The notes under the pieces: model-generated
Databases searched by the model: none
Told to the model about the DNA's origin: nothing
Seen by the model: the letters and a program-made list of their open reading frames with translations, nothing else
Shown here: one piece after another, positions 1 to 8,736 of the stretch
Numbering within the stretch: the stretch's first letter is position 1
Layout of the letters: each line of letters begins with the position of its first letter
Origin: Conchiformibius steedae
GTDB taxonomy: Bacteria > Pseudomonadota > Gammaproteobacteria > Burkholderiales > Neisseriaceae
DNA: 64,000 nucleotides
Reading direction: 5' to 3'
NCBI RefSeq assembly: GCF_014054725.1
Contig: NZ_CP059563.1
Span: 1,577,749-1,641,748 of the forward strand
Made by a program: the position numbers and the translations under genes

Positions 1-153
1 AGGCTTGCTGCCCACGCGCCCGTGTCCGTAATGGCGGTCGCGGGTCAAGCCGGGCAGGTCGTGGACAAGGGCGTCTTTGCTGCGGGTTAAACGGTTAAAC
101 AGGGTGGATTTGCCCACATTGGGGCGTCCGACTAGGGCAATGGTAGGTTTCAT
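1..153 (-). CDS. der: GTPase Der (EngA), N-terminal part
   Basis: Der is a tandem-GTPase ribosome assembly factor that acts in 50S subunit maturation. Only the first 51 codons are in the window; the gene runs off the left edge. The start ATG is at 153-151. The Walker A/G1 motif GRPNVGKST is at residues 9-17, and the switch region [12 protein letters not shown] follows at about 32-43, which is diagnostic of Der. The first residues [16 protein letters not shown] match the usual N-terminus of the Neisseriaceae protein. Identification is firm although the gene is partial. Confidence 0.93.
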   Translation of the reverse strand, partial: MKPTIALVGRPNVGKSTLFNRLTRSKDALVHDLPGLTRDRHYGHGRVGSKP

Positions 154-168
154 AAAGGTTCTTTCTGT

Positions 169-178
169 TTCAGGCTGC
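169..178 (-). repeat. DNA-uptake-like word GCAGCCTGAA
   Basis: The plus strand reads TTCAGGCTGC just upstream of der, which is GCAGCCTGAA on the minus strand. This is the 10-base core of the AGGCAGCCTGAA uptake dialect described for Kingella-type Neisseriaceae; the two bases before the core differ here. It lies between divergent genes. Confidence 0.45.
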
Positions 179-284
179 ACGGAAAAAACCACACAGCCAG
201 CAGGTGCAGATGCACAAAACAAACAAAAGCAATCGCTTAATCAAGCACAGCACCTTATGCAAAAAAAATCATTCAGTCAAGCCA

Positions 285-297
285 TTTTTTTTTTTTT
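285..297 (+). repeat. Homopolymeric tract of 13 T
   Basis: Thirteen consecutive T lie in the der/lipoprotein intergenic region, about 70 bp upstream of the -35 element proposed for the lipoprotein gene. The stretch 154-442 holds no other gene; apart from this tract, an uptake-like word and the promoter I see nothing in it. Tracts of this length slip readily in Neisseriaceae and can change promoter strength when upstream of the -35. Confidence 0.7.
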
Positions 298-365
298 GAA
301 ATAATTAGTTATATTTAAAAATTCAAAATTCGCTTCAAAAAACGCCCATCATGCGCCACACACGC

Positions 366-394
366 TTGATAAAAAACTCAAAAACGCTTACAAT
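366..394 (+). promoter_or_regulatory. Sigma-70 type promoter for the surface lipoprotein
   Basis: The -35 element TTGATA (366-371) and -10 element TACAAT (389-394) are separated by exactly 17 bp. Transcription would start near 401, about 42 bases before the ATG at 443. The prediction rests on sequence match only. Confidence 0.6.
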
Positions 395-442
395 CTTTAC
401 TCAAACTTAATACAACATCTCTTGACAACAAGTAGTTTCCAA

Positions 443-1285
443 ATGAAATTTTTAAAATCACTTGCCCTTATCGCCACAGGCATTGCATTGGCAGCTTGCG
501 GCAGTTCAGGCAGCAGCGCAGAACACCAGCACGGCAAAAACACCATCCGCAACATCATCAAGAATAGCAACAGCAAAAGCGACAGCCACCACCATGCTCA
601 CGACAACAGCAAGCAAAATAGCAACAAAAACAACAGCCATACCAACAGCCAAAGCACCATAGGCAGCTACCTGACTGCCGATCAAAACGAAACCATAACA
701 ACAGGCTTTTTGGCTGACGGCAAACACGATAAGCTGCAATTTCTGCAAGTTCACGGTCAAAATATCCAATTGATGCCCGCCGCCGACCCCAACCGTAAAG
801 ACCCCGATTTTGCCGAGTGGCGCAAAGACAAAACACCGTTTGACGCACTGATTGGCACACATTTGGCACACGCCCGTTATGGTTCGCTGGCATACCTGCC
901 CGGTGCCAACAATGGACAACCCTATATTTTTGCCCAAGGCAATCTCAGCACCACCATTCCCACCCATGCCAATCCCGTTACTTATCAAGGTCGTGCCATA
1001 CTGCTTGGCACAGGCAACGACCAAACAGGTACGTCCCAATTTACCGTTCACTTTGACAAAAAAACCGTAGATGGCACCCTGAAATTTGACAGCAAACCCG
1101 ATATTTTCCTGCATGGCAAAATTGACGGCAGCCACTTCAACGGCAAGATGGGCAATGTGATTACCCGTGGCGCGTTTTACGGTAAAGATGCCGCAGAACT
1201 GGCAGGCACATTCCACCAAGAAGGCAAAGGCAACAAAGAAGTCGGCGATTTTGCAGGCGCATTTGGTGCCAAACAGCAAAAATAA
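443..1285 (+). CDS. Surface lipoprotein with TbpB/fHbp-like C-terminal barrel (Slam-type)
   Basis: This is a 280-residue lipoprotein. The ATG at 443 gives a type II signal peptide with lipobox LAAC and lipidated Cys19; an upstream TTG at 422 would spoil the signal peptide. After the Cys comes a low-complexity linker (about residues 28-72) rich in His, Asn, Ser and Lys, then a beta-rich domain. The end is typical of the TbpB-like beta-barrel family (GAFYGKDAAELAGTF, later FAGAFGAKQ), whose members are moved to the cell surface by Slam proteins in Neisseriaceae. The ligand is unknown; relatives bind transferrin, haemoglobin or factor H, and the His-rich linker could bind metal. No Slam gene is in the window. 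The family assignment is good and the function is open. Confidence 0.75.
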   Translation: MKFLKSLALIATGIALAACGSSGSSAEHQHGKNTIRNIIKNSNSKSDSHHHAHDNSKQNSNKNNSHTNSQSTIGSYLTADQNETITTGFLADGKHDKLQFLQVHGQNIQLMPAADPNRKDPDFAEWRKDKTPFDALIGTHLAHARYGSLAYLPGANNGQPYIFAQGNLSTTIPTHANPVTYQGRAILLGTGNDQTGTSQFTVHFDKKTVDGTLKFDSKPDIFLHGKIDGSHFNGKMGNVITRGAFYGKDAAELAGTFHQEGKGNKEVGDFAGAFGAKQQK

Positions 1286-1310
1286 GCCCTAAACCCATGA
1301 TTTAAACAAC

Positions 1311-1344
1311 AACGCCTGCCAACCCAAAAGTTTGCAGGCGTTTT
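1311..1344. terminator. Bidirectional terminator between convergent genes
   Basis: The inverted repeat AACGCCTGC / GCAGGCGTT with a short loop is followed by a T-rich end. It lies between the convergent lipoprotein gene and the TPR-like gene. Confidence 0.7.
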
Positions 1345-1361
1345 CAATCAGTATCTTACCG

Positions 1362-2402
1362 CTAATGCAGCGCAGTTGCCGTAAACGCCCGTTCCAGCAG
1401 GGTTTGATAATGGCTGTTGCCGTTGCGTTCGTCCAAAACCTTTGCCACCCTTTGCGCTTCGGGCAAGGCTTCATCATTAACCGCTACCGCCGCCATCACA
1501 TAACGCAGATACGCCAACGTGCTGTTTTGGCTATAAGCGGCAATTAAATCCCCATATTCTTCAAACAGTTCCTCCACCCGTTCACTCAAGCCCAACAAAC
1601 TGCACAACCAAATCAATCGGGGCAAAATATGAATATGGGGTTCTATATTGCTTTCCAGCAAATCCAGCGCCTGTACCAAATACTGCTCGGCTTCCTGATG
1701 GCGTTTTAAGCGGATTAAGCTGTCGATAACGGGAACATAGGTTTCGTGCGGGACTTTCCCACACGACATTTTGCCCGATAAAATCGGTTGGGCGTATTTC
1801 AAGGCTTGTTCGTATTCCCCGATAAAATGATGATACACCACCAAAGCATGTTGTTCGCAGGCTGCACAATCTGCCATTAAATCATCGCTGTCGGCGTGTT
1901 CGCGCCATTGTGCAAAATATTGTTTGGCAGCAGCAGCATTGCCCATATCCACATTTTGATACATCAGCATTTTATACATCACCGCCAAATCAAATTCAAA
2001 ATGCCCGTAAATTTGCTGCATAAATTGATTGGCTTCTTCAATATCTGCCAAACTGCATGATGTGTCTTCGGGCAGACCTTCAATTACCCATTTCAAACGC
2101 CACAAAGCCATGTGCAAACGCTCGGCTGCCTGTTCTTCTGCTTCAGAACCGTTCTCGCTTTCAGCATATTGGCGGTAATAGGCATCAATCAGATAACGGA
2201 TGCAGTGCATTTGAAAATCGGCAGAAAAAGCGGTATTCCTACCTAAACTTTCCTCTGCATCGCCCACCACCCAATCGGCAATTTCACAGGCATGGTCTAT
2301 CTGCCCGTTTTCTATGTAGTGGTTATAGGCGGCAATGGTGGCTTTTTGACATGCTGCGCCTGCTTCCATTTGCTGCAATTGTGTTAAAGTTTTAATGTTC
2401 AT
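1362..2402 (-). CDS. TPR-like all-helical protein of unknown function
   Basis: The protein is 346 residues, cytosolic and almost wholly helical. The ATG at 2402 is chosen because AAGGA precedes it at good spacing; the longer reading frame adds an unlikely Ile/Cys-rich leader. The middle has a recognisable block: a Cys-x-x-Cys pair (CAAC), a helix, then an ILSGK segment and a Cys-x-x-x-Pro-His element (CGKVPH). This pattern occurs in a wide family of tetratricopeptide-like proteins with no assigned function. There is no signal peptide or membrane segment. It is downstream of deoC in the same direction, with a gap of 99 bases, so co-transcription is possible. A scaffold or regulatory role is only a guess. 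Confidence 0.6.
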   Translation of the reverse strand: MNIKTLTQLQQMEAGAACQKATIAAYNHYIENGQIDHACEIADWVVGDAEESLGRNTAFSADFQMHCIRYLIDAYYRQYAESENGSEAEEQAAERLHMALWRLKWVIEGLPEDTSCSLADIEEANQFMQQIYGHFEFDLAVMYKMLMYQNVDMGNAAAAKQYFAQWREHADSDDLMADCAACEQHALVVYHHFIGEYEQALKYAQPILSGKMSCGKVPHETYVPVIDSLIRLKRHQEAEQYLVQALDLLESNIEPHIHILPRLIWLCSLLGLSERVEELFEEYGDLIAAYSQNSTLAYLRYVMAAVAVNDEALPEAQRVAKVLDERNGNSHYQTLLERAFTATALH

Positions 2403-2501
2403 GATAATGTCCTTGACTGATTCAAACAGACACAAAATCGGGCAAATCTGCCCGATGTTTACCATAGCATTTTTACTCTATACGGTCAATGCGGGAAGGG
2501 T

Positions 2502-3218
2502 TTACGCTGCCAGCAAAGCATCTAATAAAGCCGATGCACCAATGCGGAAATGCGCGGGATTGACCCAATCTGCACCGAAAGCGGCTTCGGCTTGGCGGAT
2601 ATAGCCTTCTGCAGCGGCAATATCACGCACTCCACCCGATAATTTAATGCCTGCGCTGCTGGATTTGTCTGCTTCGGCAATGGCTGCCAACAGAATTTCA
2701 GCAGCTTCGGGGCTGGCACCGTGCGGGGTTTTGCCTGTAGAAGTTTTCAGAAAATCCGCACCGTTGGCAAGGGCGCAATCGGCGGCGGCGCGGGCAGTGA
2801 CTGCGTCCAATTCGCCTGTTTCCAAAATCACTTTTAATTTGGCATTGGCTTCACGGCACAGTTTGGCAACGGCAGCGGTTAATTCGGCAGCAGCTTGTTG
2901 CTTGCCTGCGGCAAAGTCGCGGTAAGGGAAAACCAAATCGATTTCGTTTGCGCCATCGGCAAGGGCTTGACGGGTGTCTGCCCGCACTTGTTCGCTGCTT
3001 TCCTGACCGCTGGGGAAATTCACCACAGTGGCAATGGCAATATCGGGATGCGCTGCCAATTCTTGTTTGGCTAATGCCACAAAACGGGGATAAACACACA
3101 CGGCAGCCACTTTGCCGATGGGTTGCACGGCTTTGGCGCACAGACTGCGGATGCGTTCGGGGGTGTCGTCTTCGTTGAGCGAAGTCAAATCCATTAAGGA
3201 TAAAATTTTGGCTTTCAT
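2502..3218 (-). CDS. deoC: Deoxyribose-phosphate aldolase
   Basis: DeoC cleaves 2-deoxyribose-5-phosphate to glyceraldehyde-3-phosphate and acetaldehyde in deoxynucleoside catabolism. The protein has 238 residues and an E. coli-type N-terminus (LMDLTSLNEDDT). The Schiff-base lysine is K158 in DFLKTSTGK, and K192 in GIKLSGG is the second active-site lysine. The ATG at 3218 follows AAGGAA; this leader is the end of a REP2-like repeat. The gene is 73 bases downstream of nupC, so imported nucleosides and their breakdown are linked. Confidence 0.95.
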   Translation of the reverse strand: MKAKILSLMDLTSLNEDDTPERIRSLCAKAVQPIGKVAAVCVYPRFVALAKQELAAHPDIAIATVVNFPSGQESSEQVRADTRQALADGANEIDLVFPYRDFAAGKQQAAAELTAAVAKLCREANAKLKVILETGELDAVTARAAADCALANGADFLKTSTGKTPHGASPEAAEILLAAIAEADKSSSAGIKLSGGVRDIAAAEGYIRQAEAAFGADWVNPAHFRIGASALLDALLAA

Positions 3219-3288
3219 CAAGATTCCTTTTCGGTTTACGGCGGGAAAATAAGGGCAACACATTGCGTGCTGCCCTGTGTGTTGAAAT
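3219..3288 (-). repeat. REP2-like leader repeat, short copy, before deoC
   Basis: Read on the minus strand, the region starts with TTTCAACACACAGGGC and contains a hairpin (AGGGCAGCAC / GTGTTGCCCT, one mismatch). It then has CCGCCGTAA and the terminal box ACCGAAAAGGAA just before the deoC ATG. The same order of blocks occurs at 15299-15436 and 57631-57763, where a second stem is also present. Confidence 0.65.
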
Positions 3289-3291
3289 ATA

Positions 3292-4560
3292 TTAGGCGGC
3301 TAATCCGATAAATAGACCCGCAATCGTGGCACTCATCAGGTTGGACAGCGTACCCGCCACCAGTGCCAATACGCCCAAACGGGCAATTTCGCCGCGCCGC
3401 TGTGGTGCCATAATCGACAATCCGCCCACCAAAATGGCGATGGAACTGAAGTTGGCAAACCCGCACAAGGCAAAAGTAATAATGGCTTGGGTTTTGGGCG
3501 AGAGTGCGTCTGCACCTGCTTTCAGGTGTTCGGTAAAATTGCTGTAGGCAACAAATTCGTTAATTACCAGTTTTTGCCCGATAAACGAACCTGCGGTTTG
3601 CGCTTCTGACCACGGTGCGCCAATCAGCCACGCCAAGGGCGAAAACAGCCAGCCAAGAATTTTTTCTAAAGACAAACCTGTTACGCCAAACCAGCCGCCC
3701 ACGCCGCCGATAATGCCGTTTAACAATGCCACAATACTGACAAAGGCAATCAGCATGGCTGCCACGCTCAAGGCGATTTTCATGCCCGTATCCGCACCCG
3801 CTGCAATGGCGTCAATCACATTGGTGGGTTGGGATTCGTCTTTGTCGGCAAAGACGGCTGCGGCGGTGGGGTCGTATTGGGGGGTTTCGGTTTCGGGGTA
3901 AATCAGTTTGGCAAACAGCAATCCACCGGGGGCAGCCATAAACGAGGCGGCAATCAGATAATGTGCGGGTACGCCCATGCCCACCAAACTGCCCAATACC
4001 GAACCCGCAATCGATGCCAAACCGCCCGCCATAATCGCAAACAATTCCGAGCGTGTCATCTGCGGCAGATAGGGCTTAATCACCAAGGGTGCTTCGGTTA
4101 AGCCGACAAAAATATTCGCCGCTGCCGACATGGATTCGGGGCGCGACGTTCCCAACAGCCGATGCAGCGCACCGCCAATCACACGGATGACCCACGTCAT
4201 CACGCCCAAATAATACAGCAGCGAAATCAAAGCCGAGAAAAAGATAATCATCGGCAACACACGGAAAGCAAACACAAAACCGCCGCCGCCAAACAGCTCA
4301 AACATTTTAGCGTCCACCAAACCGCCAAACAAAAACGCAATCCCGCTGTTGCCGTAGTCCATGACCGCCACCACGCCTTCCGACAGCTTTGCCAGCACCT
4401 CCCTACCCTGCGGCGAATACAGCACAAACGCGCCCAAGCCCAATTGCAGCGCAAACGCCACCCCCACCGTGCGCCAATTTACGGCGCGGCGGTGGCGCGA
4501 CAAGGCAAAAGCAATACCCAACAGCACCGCCATGCCCAACAAACTGTTTAACACACTCAT
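3292..4560 (-). CDS. nupC: Concentrative nucleoside transporter NupC
   Basis: This inner-membrane CNT-family symporter has 422 residues and takes up nucleosides with a cation. The start [15 protein letters not shown] is chosen because AAGGAAA precedes the ATG at 4560. Many hydrophobic helices are visible. The family signatures [13 protein letters not shown] and EFVAYSNF, which line the substrate site, are present, as is the C-terminal block [15 protein letters not shown]. The gene is followed by deoC on the same strand. Confidence 0.93.
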   Translation of the reverse strand: MSVLNSLLGMAVLLGIAFALSRHRRAVNWRTVGVAFALQLGLGAFVLYSPQGREVLAKLSEGVVAVMDYGNSGIAFLFGGLVDAKMFELFGGGGFVFAFRVLPMIIFFSALISLLYYLGVMTWVIRVIGGALHRLLGTSRPESMSAAANIFVGLTEAPLVIKPYLPQMTRSELFAIMAGGLASIAGSVLGSLVGMGVPAHYLIAASFMAAPGGLLFAKLIYPETETPQYDPTAAAVFADKDESQPTNVIDAIAAGADTGMKIALSVAAMLIAFVSIVALLNGIIGGVGGWFGVTGLSLEKILGWLFSPLAWLIGAPWSEAQTAGSFIGQKLVINEFVAYSNFTEHLKAGADALSPKTQAIITFALCGFANFSSIAILVGGLSIMAPQRRGEIARLGVLALVAGTLSNLMSATIAGLFIGLAA

Positions 4561-4593
4561 TTCGGATTTCCTTGTAATAAAAAGCAAAAAAAC

Positions 4594-6093
4594 TTATACC
4601 AATACAATATCGTATTGTTCCTGCGGATAATGCCCGTCTGCTTCCAGCAACACAGGTTTGCCGACAAAATCCATCAGTCCCGCCAAAGACTGCGATTCTT
4701 CATCTAAAAACAATTCAATCACTTGCGGCGAAGCAATCACGCGGAATTGTTTGGTGTCAAAACGGCGGCTTTCGCGCACGATTTCGCGCTGGATTTCGTA
4801 ACACACGGTTTGCGCGGTTTTCAAATGTCCGCGCCCTTGACAAGCGGGACACGGCTCACACAGGATTTGATTGAGGTTTTCGCGGGTGCGTTTGCGCGTG
4901 AGTTCCACCAAACCCAAGCTGGTAAAACCGTTTAAGGTAACACGGGTGCGGTCAAGACTGAGGGCTTTGGCAAATTCCTGCAACACGGCTTCGCGGTGTG
5001 CGGGTTGTGCCATATCGATAAAATCCACAATAATCATGCCGCCCAAATTACGCAGGCGCAATTCGCGGGCAATGGCGTGGCAAGCTTCCAGATTGGTTTT
5101 GAAAATGGTTTCGTCAAAATTACGCGCCCCCACAAATCCGCCCGTGTTCACGTCTATGGTGGTCATGGCTTCGGTGGCTTCAATAATCAGATAACTGCCG
5201 AAATTTAAATTCACGCGCGGTTTTAAAGCGTTTTGGATTTCCGTTTCCACGCCATAGGCTTCAAACAGCGGACGTTCGCCCTGATACAGGCGGATTTTGT
5301 CAGCTGCGCCGCTAACATACAAATCGGCAAACTCGCGCATATTGGTGTGGTTGAGATTGGAATCCACCAAAATCTGACGGCTGGTGTCGGGGTGAAACAT
5401 ATCGCGCAACACGCGCAAACTTAAAGGCAAATCGCAATATAACAGGGTTTCGGGCGGACTGGTACGCGCCAGCTTGCTGATGTTTTGCCACAGCTTGCCC
5501 AAATAGGCGATATCAGCAGCCAGTTCGCCATCATCGGCGGTTTCGGCACTGGTGCGGATAATATAACCGCCGCTGTGTCCTTCGGGTAACAATGCCTGTA
5601 AACGCTCACGCAGACTGTGGCGTTCTTCTTCGTTTTCAATGCGCTGGGAAATGCCAATGTGTGCGTCTTGCGGCAGATGCACCAAAAAACGCCCAGCCAG
5701 TGAAATTTGGGTGGAAAGGCGTGCGCCTTTGCTGTTAATCGGGTCTTTAATCACCTGCACCAGCAGGGTTTGCCCTTCAAACAGCATGTGTTCAATGCGT
5801 TGCGCAGCATCGGGGTTTTGCCTTTGTTCAAAAATATCCACAATATGCAAAAAGGCGGCGCGTTCCAAACCAATATCCACAAACGCGCTCTGCATCCCCG
5901 GCAACACCCGCCGCACCACGCCCAAATAAATATTGCCCACCAAACCGTGTCCGCCGTTGCGCTCGATGTGCAGCTCGCAGATTTCGTTGTCCTGCAATAC
6001 GGCAACGCGGGTTTCCTGCGGGGTGATATTGACCAATACGGTTTCGGGGGGGCGCAAGGTGTTTTTGGGCAGCGGAATGATGTCGTTTAACAC
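4594..6093 (-). CDS. rng: Ribonuclease G
   Basis: RNase G is a 5'-end-sensing endoribonuclease that matures the 5' end of 16S rRNA and takes part in mRNA decay. The protein has 499 residues. An S1 RNA-binding region lies at about 40-130, and the DNase I-like catalytic core has Mg-binding Asp314 (TTIDVNTGGF) and Asp357 (IIVDFIDM). The zinc-link cysteines C415 and C418 (CPAC) are followed by the RNase G-type C-terminal domain; the long RNase E tail is absent. The start is GTG at 6093 with only a weak RBS, so the exact start is uncertain. Confidence 0.93.
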   Translation of the reverse strand: MLNDIIPLPKNTLRPPETVLVNITPQETRVAVLQDNEICELHIERNGGHGLVGNIYLGVVRRVLPGMQSAFVDIGLERAAFLHIVDIFEQRQNPDAAQRIEHMLFEGQTLLVQVIKDPINSKGARLSTQISLAGRFLVHLPQDAHIGISQRIENEEERHSLRERLQALLPEGHSGGYIIRTSAETADDGELAADIAYLGKLWQNISKLARTSPPETLLYCDLPLSLRVLRDMFHPDTSRQILVDSNLNHTNMREFADLYVSGAADKIRLYQGERPLFEAYGVETEIQNALKPRVNLNFGSYLIIEATEAMTTIDVNTGGFVGARNFDETIFKTNLEACHAIARELRLRNLGGMIIVDFIDMAQPAHREAVLQEFAKALSLDRTRVTLNGFTSLGLVELTRKRTRENLNQILCEPCPACQGRGHLKTAQTVCYEIQREIVRESRRFDTKQFRVIASPQVIELFLDEESQSLAGLMDFVGKPVLLEADGHYPQEQYDIVLV

Positions 6094-6137
6094 AAAATGC
6101 TTTCAAGTTTTTTAGATAGGAAGTTTTGATAAACCGA

Positions 6138-6246
6138 TATAGTCAATATGCTTTATTTCTCATACGGCGTTGGCTTGCCTTGCCGTATTATCCATACTGT
6201 CTGCGGCATCGCCGCCTTGTATGAAAAATAAATCACATTAACTATA
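6138..6246. mobile_element. Correia-like repeat element 1
   Basis: This 109-bp element begins TATAGTCAAT and ends in the near-inverted form ATTAACTATA. The interior has the Correia core: ACGGCGTTG, then GCCTTGCCGTA, then TACTGTCTGCGGC and CGCCTTGT. These match the order of blocks in the neisserial Correia repeat-enclosed element as I know it. It sits between rng (start 6093) and dapC (end 6377). Correia elements are non-autonomous, insert at TA, and can carry promoter or RNase III sites. Confidence 0.75.
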
Positions 6247-6316
6247 ACACCGTTGCCGATTGGCAAAACGGCAAATCCGAATACCCCGCCATTATAAAGA
6301 ATATCGCAGCAAACAG

Positions 6317-6346
6317 AAAACGCGGCAAAAGCTGCCGCGCTTTTTT
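6317..6346 (-). terminator. Terminator downstream of dapC
   Basis: CGCGGCA / TGCCGCG form a perfect 7-bp stem with a five-base loop. Runs of A on one side and T on the other make it usable in both directions. It is 30 bases after the dapC stop. Confidence 0.75.
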
Positions 6347-6376
6347 GAATCTGCCAACAAATCAGATACAGCAGGT

Positions 6377-7558
6377 TTACAGTGCCACCATGCGTTCTGC
6401 CGCTTCCACGCAGCGCGAGACTTCGTCCACCAAAGCAATCCGCACAAAACCGCGCCCCGGATTGCCCTGTGCGGTATCGCGGGCGAAAAAACGCCCCGGT
6501 AAAACCTGCACGCCTGCGCGTTCGTACAGCTCTTGGGCGAAACCCAAATCGTCGCCATCGGGCACAGGCAACCAGATATAAAACGATGCTTCGGGCATTT
6601 TGACATCAAAACGCTGTTGCAGCACGGGCAGCACACGGGCGAATTTTTCGGCATACAAACGGCGGTTTTCAATCACATGCTCTTCGTCCTGCCACGCGGC
6701 AATGCTGGCGTGTTGCACAGGCAAGCCCATGGCGCTGCCGTGATAGGTGCGGTACAGCAAAAATTTTTCCAACAAACGCGCATCGCCCGCCACAAAACCC
6801 GAACGCAAGCCCGGCACATTGGAACGTTTGGACAGGCTGGTAAACATCACGATATCGCGGCAGCTGTGTTTGAGTTTTGCCGCTGCCTGCAAACAGCCCA
6901 TCGGCGCATCGTCATCAAAATAAATTTCTGAATAACATTCGTCTGAAGCAATCACAAAACCATATTTGTCCTGCAAGGCAAACAGGGTGCGCCAATCTTC
7001 CAAACGGAACACGCTGCCTGACGGATTATCGGGCGAACACACAAACACCAGCCGACAGCGTTCCCATTGCTCGGCAGACACACTGCTCCAATCGGGCAGG
7101 AAACGCGGCGCGGTGGCATTGGCAAACACGGTTTCGCCGCCTGCCAACAAGGTTGCGCCTTCGTAAATCTGATAGAACGGATTGGGACACACAACTACAG
7201 GTTTACACTTGCTTTCGCTGCCGTCTAATACGGTTTGCACAAAAGCAAACAGGGCTTCGCGGCTGCCCAATACGGGCAGGATTTGCGTTTCGGGATTAAG
7301 CACAATGCCGTTATAACGGCGCGACAACCAATCGGCGCAGGCTTGGCGCAATTCGGGCAAACCGTGTGCCAAGGGGTATTGCGATACGGTGTGCAGGTGG
7401 GCGGTAAGCGCATCGGTAATCACGGCGGGGGCGGGGTGTTTGGGTTCGCCGATGTGCAGGGGAATCACGGGCAGTCCTGCGGGCGGGTTGATACCTTGCA
7501 GGGCTTGACGCAAACGGGCAAAGGGATAGGGTTTGAGCAAATCCAAGCGGGGATTCAT
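6377..7558 (-). CDS. dapC: Succinyldiaminopimelate transaminase DapC
   Basis: This is a PLP-dependent class I/II aminotransferase of 393 residues that converts N-succinyl-2-amino-6-ketopimelate to succinyl-diaminopimelate in the lysine/DAP pathway. K244 in SLSKRSNVPG is the PLP lysine, with N178, D206, Y209 and R252 in the usual fold-type I positions. The N-terminal PRLDLLKPYPFARLR matches beta-proteobacterial DapC. The ATG at 7558 follows AAGGAAA. It is 26 bases downstream of proB and is probably the last gene of the transcript. Confidence 0.9.
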   Translation of the reverse strand: MNPRLDLLKPYPFARLRQALQGINPPAGLPVIPLHIGEPKHPAPAVITDALTAHLHTVSQYPLAHGLPELRQACADWLSRRYNGIVLNPETQILPVLGSREALFAFVQTVLDGSESKCKPVVVCPNPFYQIYEGATLLAGGETVFANATAPRFLPDWSSVSAEQWERCRLVFVCSPDNPSGSVFRLEDWRTLFALQDKYGFVIASDECYSEIYFDDDAPMGCLQAAAKLKHSCRDIVMFTSLSKRSNVPGLRSGFVAGDARLLEKFLLYRTYHGSAMGLPVQHASIAAWQDEEHVIENRRLYAEKFARVLPVLQQRFDVKMPEASFYIWLPVPDGDDLGFAQELYERAGVQVLPGRFFARDTAQGNPGRGFVRIALVDEVSRCVEAAERMVAL

Positions 7559-7584
7559 AATCGGGTTTCCTTTCTTTCAGGCAA

Positions 7585-8721
7585 TCAGTTGGTTAGGGCA
7601 AGGTTGTCGCGGTGTATCAGCTCGTCTTCGTGGGCGTAACCGAGTTGGCTGCCGATGTCGCGGCTGGCGATGCCAAGGATTTTTTCGGTTTCGCTGCGGC
7701 TGTAATTGCTTAAACCGCGGGCAATTTCCTGACCTTGCGCGTTCAACACGGCAATCGGTTCGCCCCGCGCAAAGCTGCCCGATACGACACGGCAACCCAC
7801 AGGCAATAGGCTACCATGTTGTTGCAATAAAGCTTTTTCTGCGCCTGCATCTACGGTTACGCTGCCTGCCACGCGCAATTGCCCCAACAGCCACTGTTTA
7901 CGGGCATTTACCCGCGATACCGTGCCGTAAAACAGCGTGCCTACGGCTTCATCACGGCGCAGACGCATCAGTACATCGCTTTCGTGTCCCGAGGCAACCA
8001 CGGTGTTTGCCCCGCTTTGGGCGGCGCGTTTGGCTGCCAATACTTTGGTAAACATACCGCCTGTGCCAACACCCGTTCCCGCACCGCCTGCCATAGCAGT
8101 CAAATCAGGGTGGTCGGCGGCGATGCGCCCGATAAAACGCGCTTGGGGATTGTGGCGCGGGTCGCTGTCGTACAAGCCTTGTTGGTCGGTTAGAATCACC
8201 AACACATCGGCATCCAACAGGTTTGCCACCAATGCGCCTAAAGTGTCGTTGTCGCCCAATTTGATTTCATCGGTGGTAACGGTGTCGTTTTCGTTGATAA
8301 CGGGGACAATGTGATGCGCCAACAGCGTTTGCAGGGTGCTGCGGGCGTTCAGGTAACGGGTGCGGTGGCGCAAGTCGTCGTGGGTGAGCAAAATTTGCGC
8401 AGTGGTAATGCCGTGCGGGGCAAATGCCTGTTCGTATGCCTGCGCCAAACCCATTTGTCCTACGGCGGCGGCGGCTTGCAGTTGGTTTAATGCGGTCGGG
8501 CGTTTGTCCCAACCCAAACGGCTCAAACCTTCGGCAACCGCGCCGCTGGACACCAGCACCACATCTGCGCCGCTGCGCTTGAGTGCGGCAATTTGTTCCG
8601 CCCACGCGCCCAAAGCGGCATAATCCACGCCGCGCCCGCCTGCCGTCACCAAACTTGAACCGATTTTCACAATCCACAAACGCGCTTGCGATAAAGGCGT
8701 TAATGCTTCCATTTCGTCCAT
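7585..8721 (-). CDS. proB: Glutamate 5-kinase
   Basis: ProB phosphorylates L-glutamate to gamma-glutamyl phosphate, the first step of proline synthesis, in the cytosol. The 378-residue protein has an amino-acid kinase domain (KIGSSLVT near residue 19, [27 protein letters not shown]-type [17 protein letters not shown]). A C-terminal PUA domain from about residue 280 is the site linked to proline feedback in the family. The ATG at 8721 has GGGGAAA upstream. proA is not adjacent. It lies only 15 bases after the FHA gene, so it may be read through from the kinase/FHA cluster. Confidence 0.95.
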   Translation of the reverse strand: MDEMEALTPLSQARLWIVKIGSSLVTAGGRGVDYAALGAWAEQIAALKRSGADVVLVSSGAVAEGLSRLGWDKRPTALNQLQAAAAVGQMGLAQAYEQAFAPHGITTAQILLTHDDLRHRTRYLNARSTLQTLLAHHIVPVINENDTVTTDEIKLGDNDTLGALVANLLDADVLVILTDQQGLYDSDPRHNPQARFIGRIAADHPDLTAMAGGAGTGVGTGGMFTKVLAAKRAAQSGANTVVASGHESDVLMRLRRDEAVGTLFYGTVSRVNARKQWLLGQLRVAGSVTVDAGAEKALLQQHGSLLPVGCRVVSGSFARGEPIAVLNAQGQEIARGLSNYSRSETEKILGIASRDIGSQLGYAHEDELIHRDNLALTN

Positions 8722-8736
8722 CTAAAATTTCCCCGT

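Noticed and set aside
506..1279. 257-codon open frame antisense to the surface lipoprotein
   Set aside because: It mirrors the lipoprotein gene, has no RBS or recognisable domain, and its composition is what the sense strand forces.
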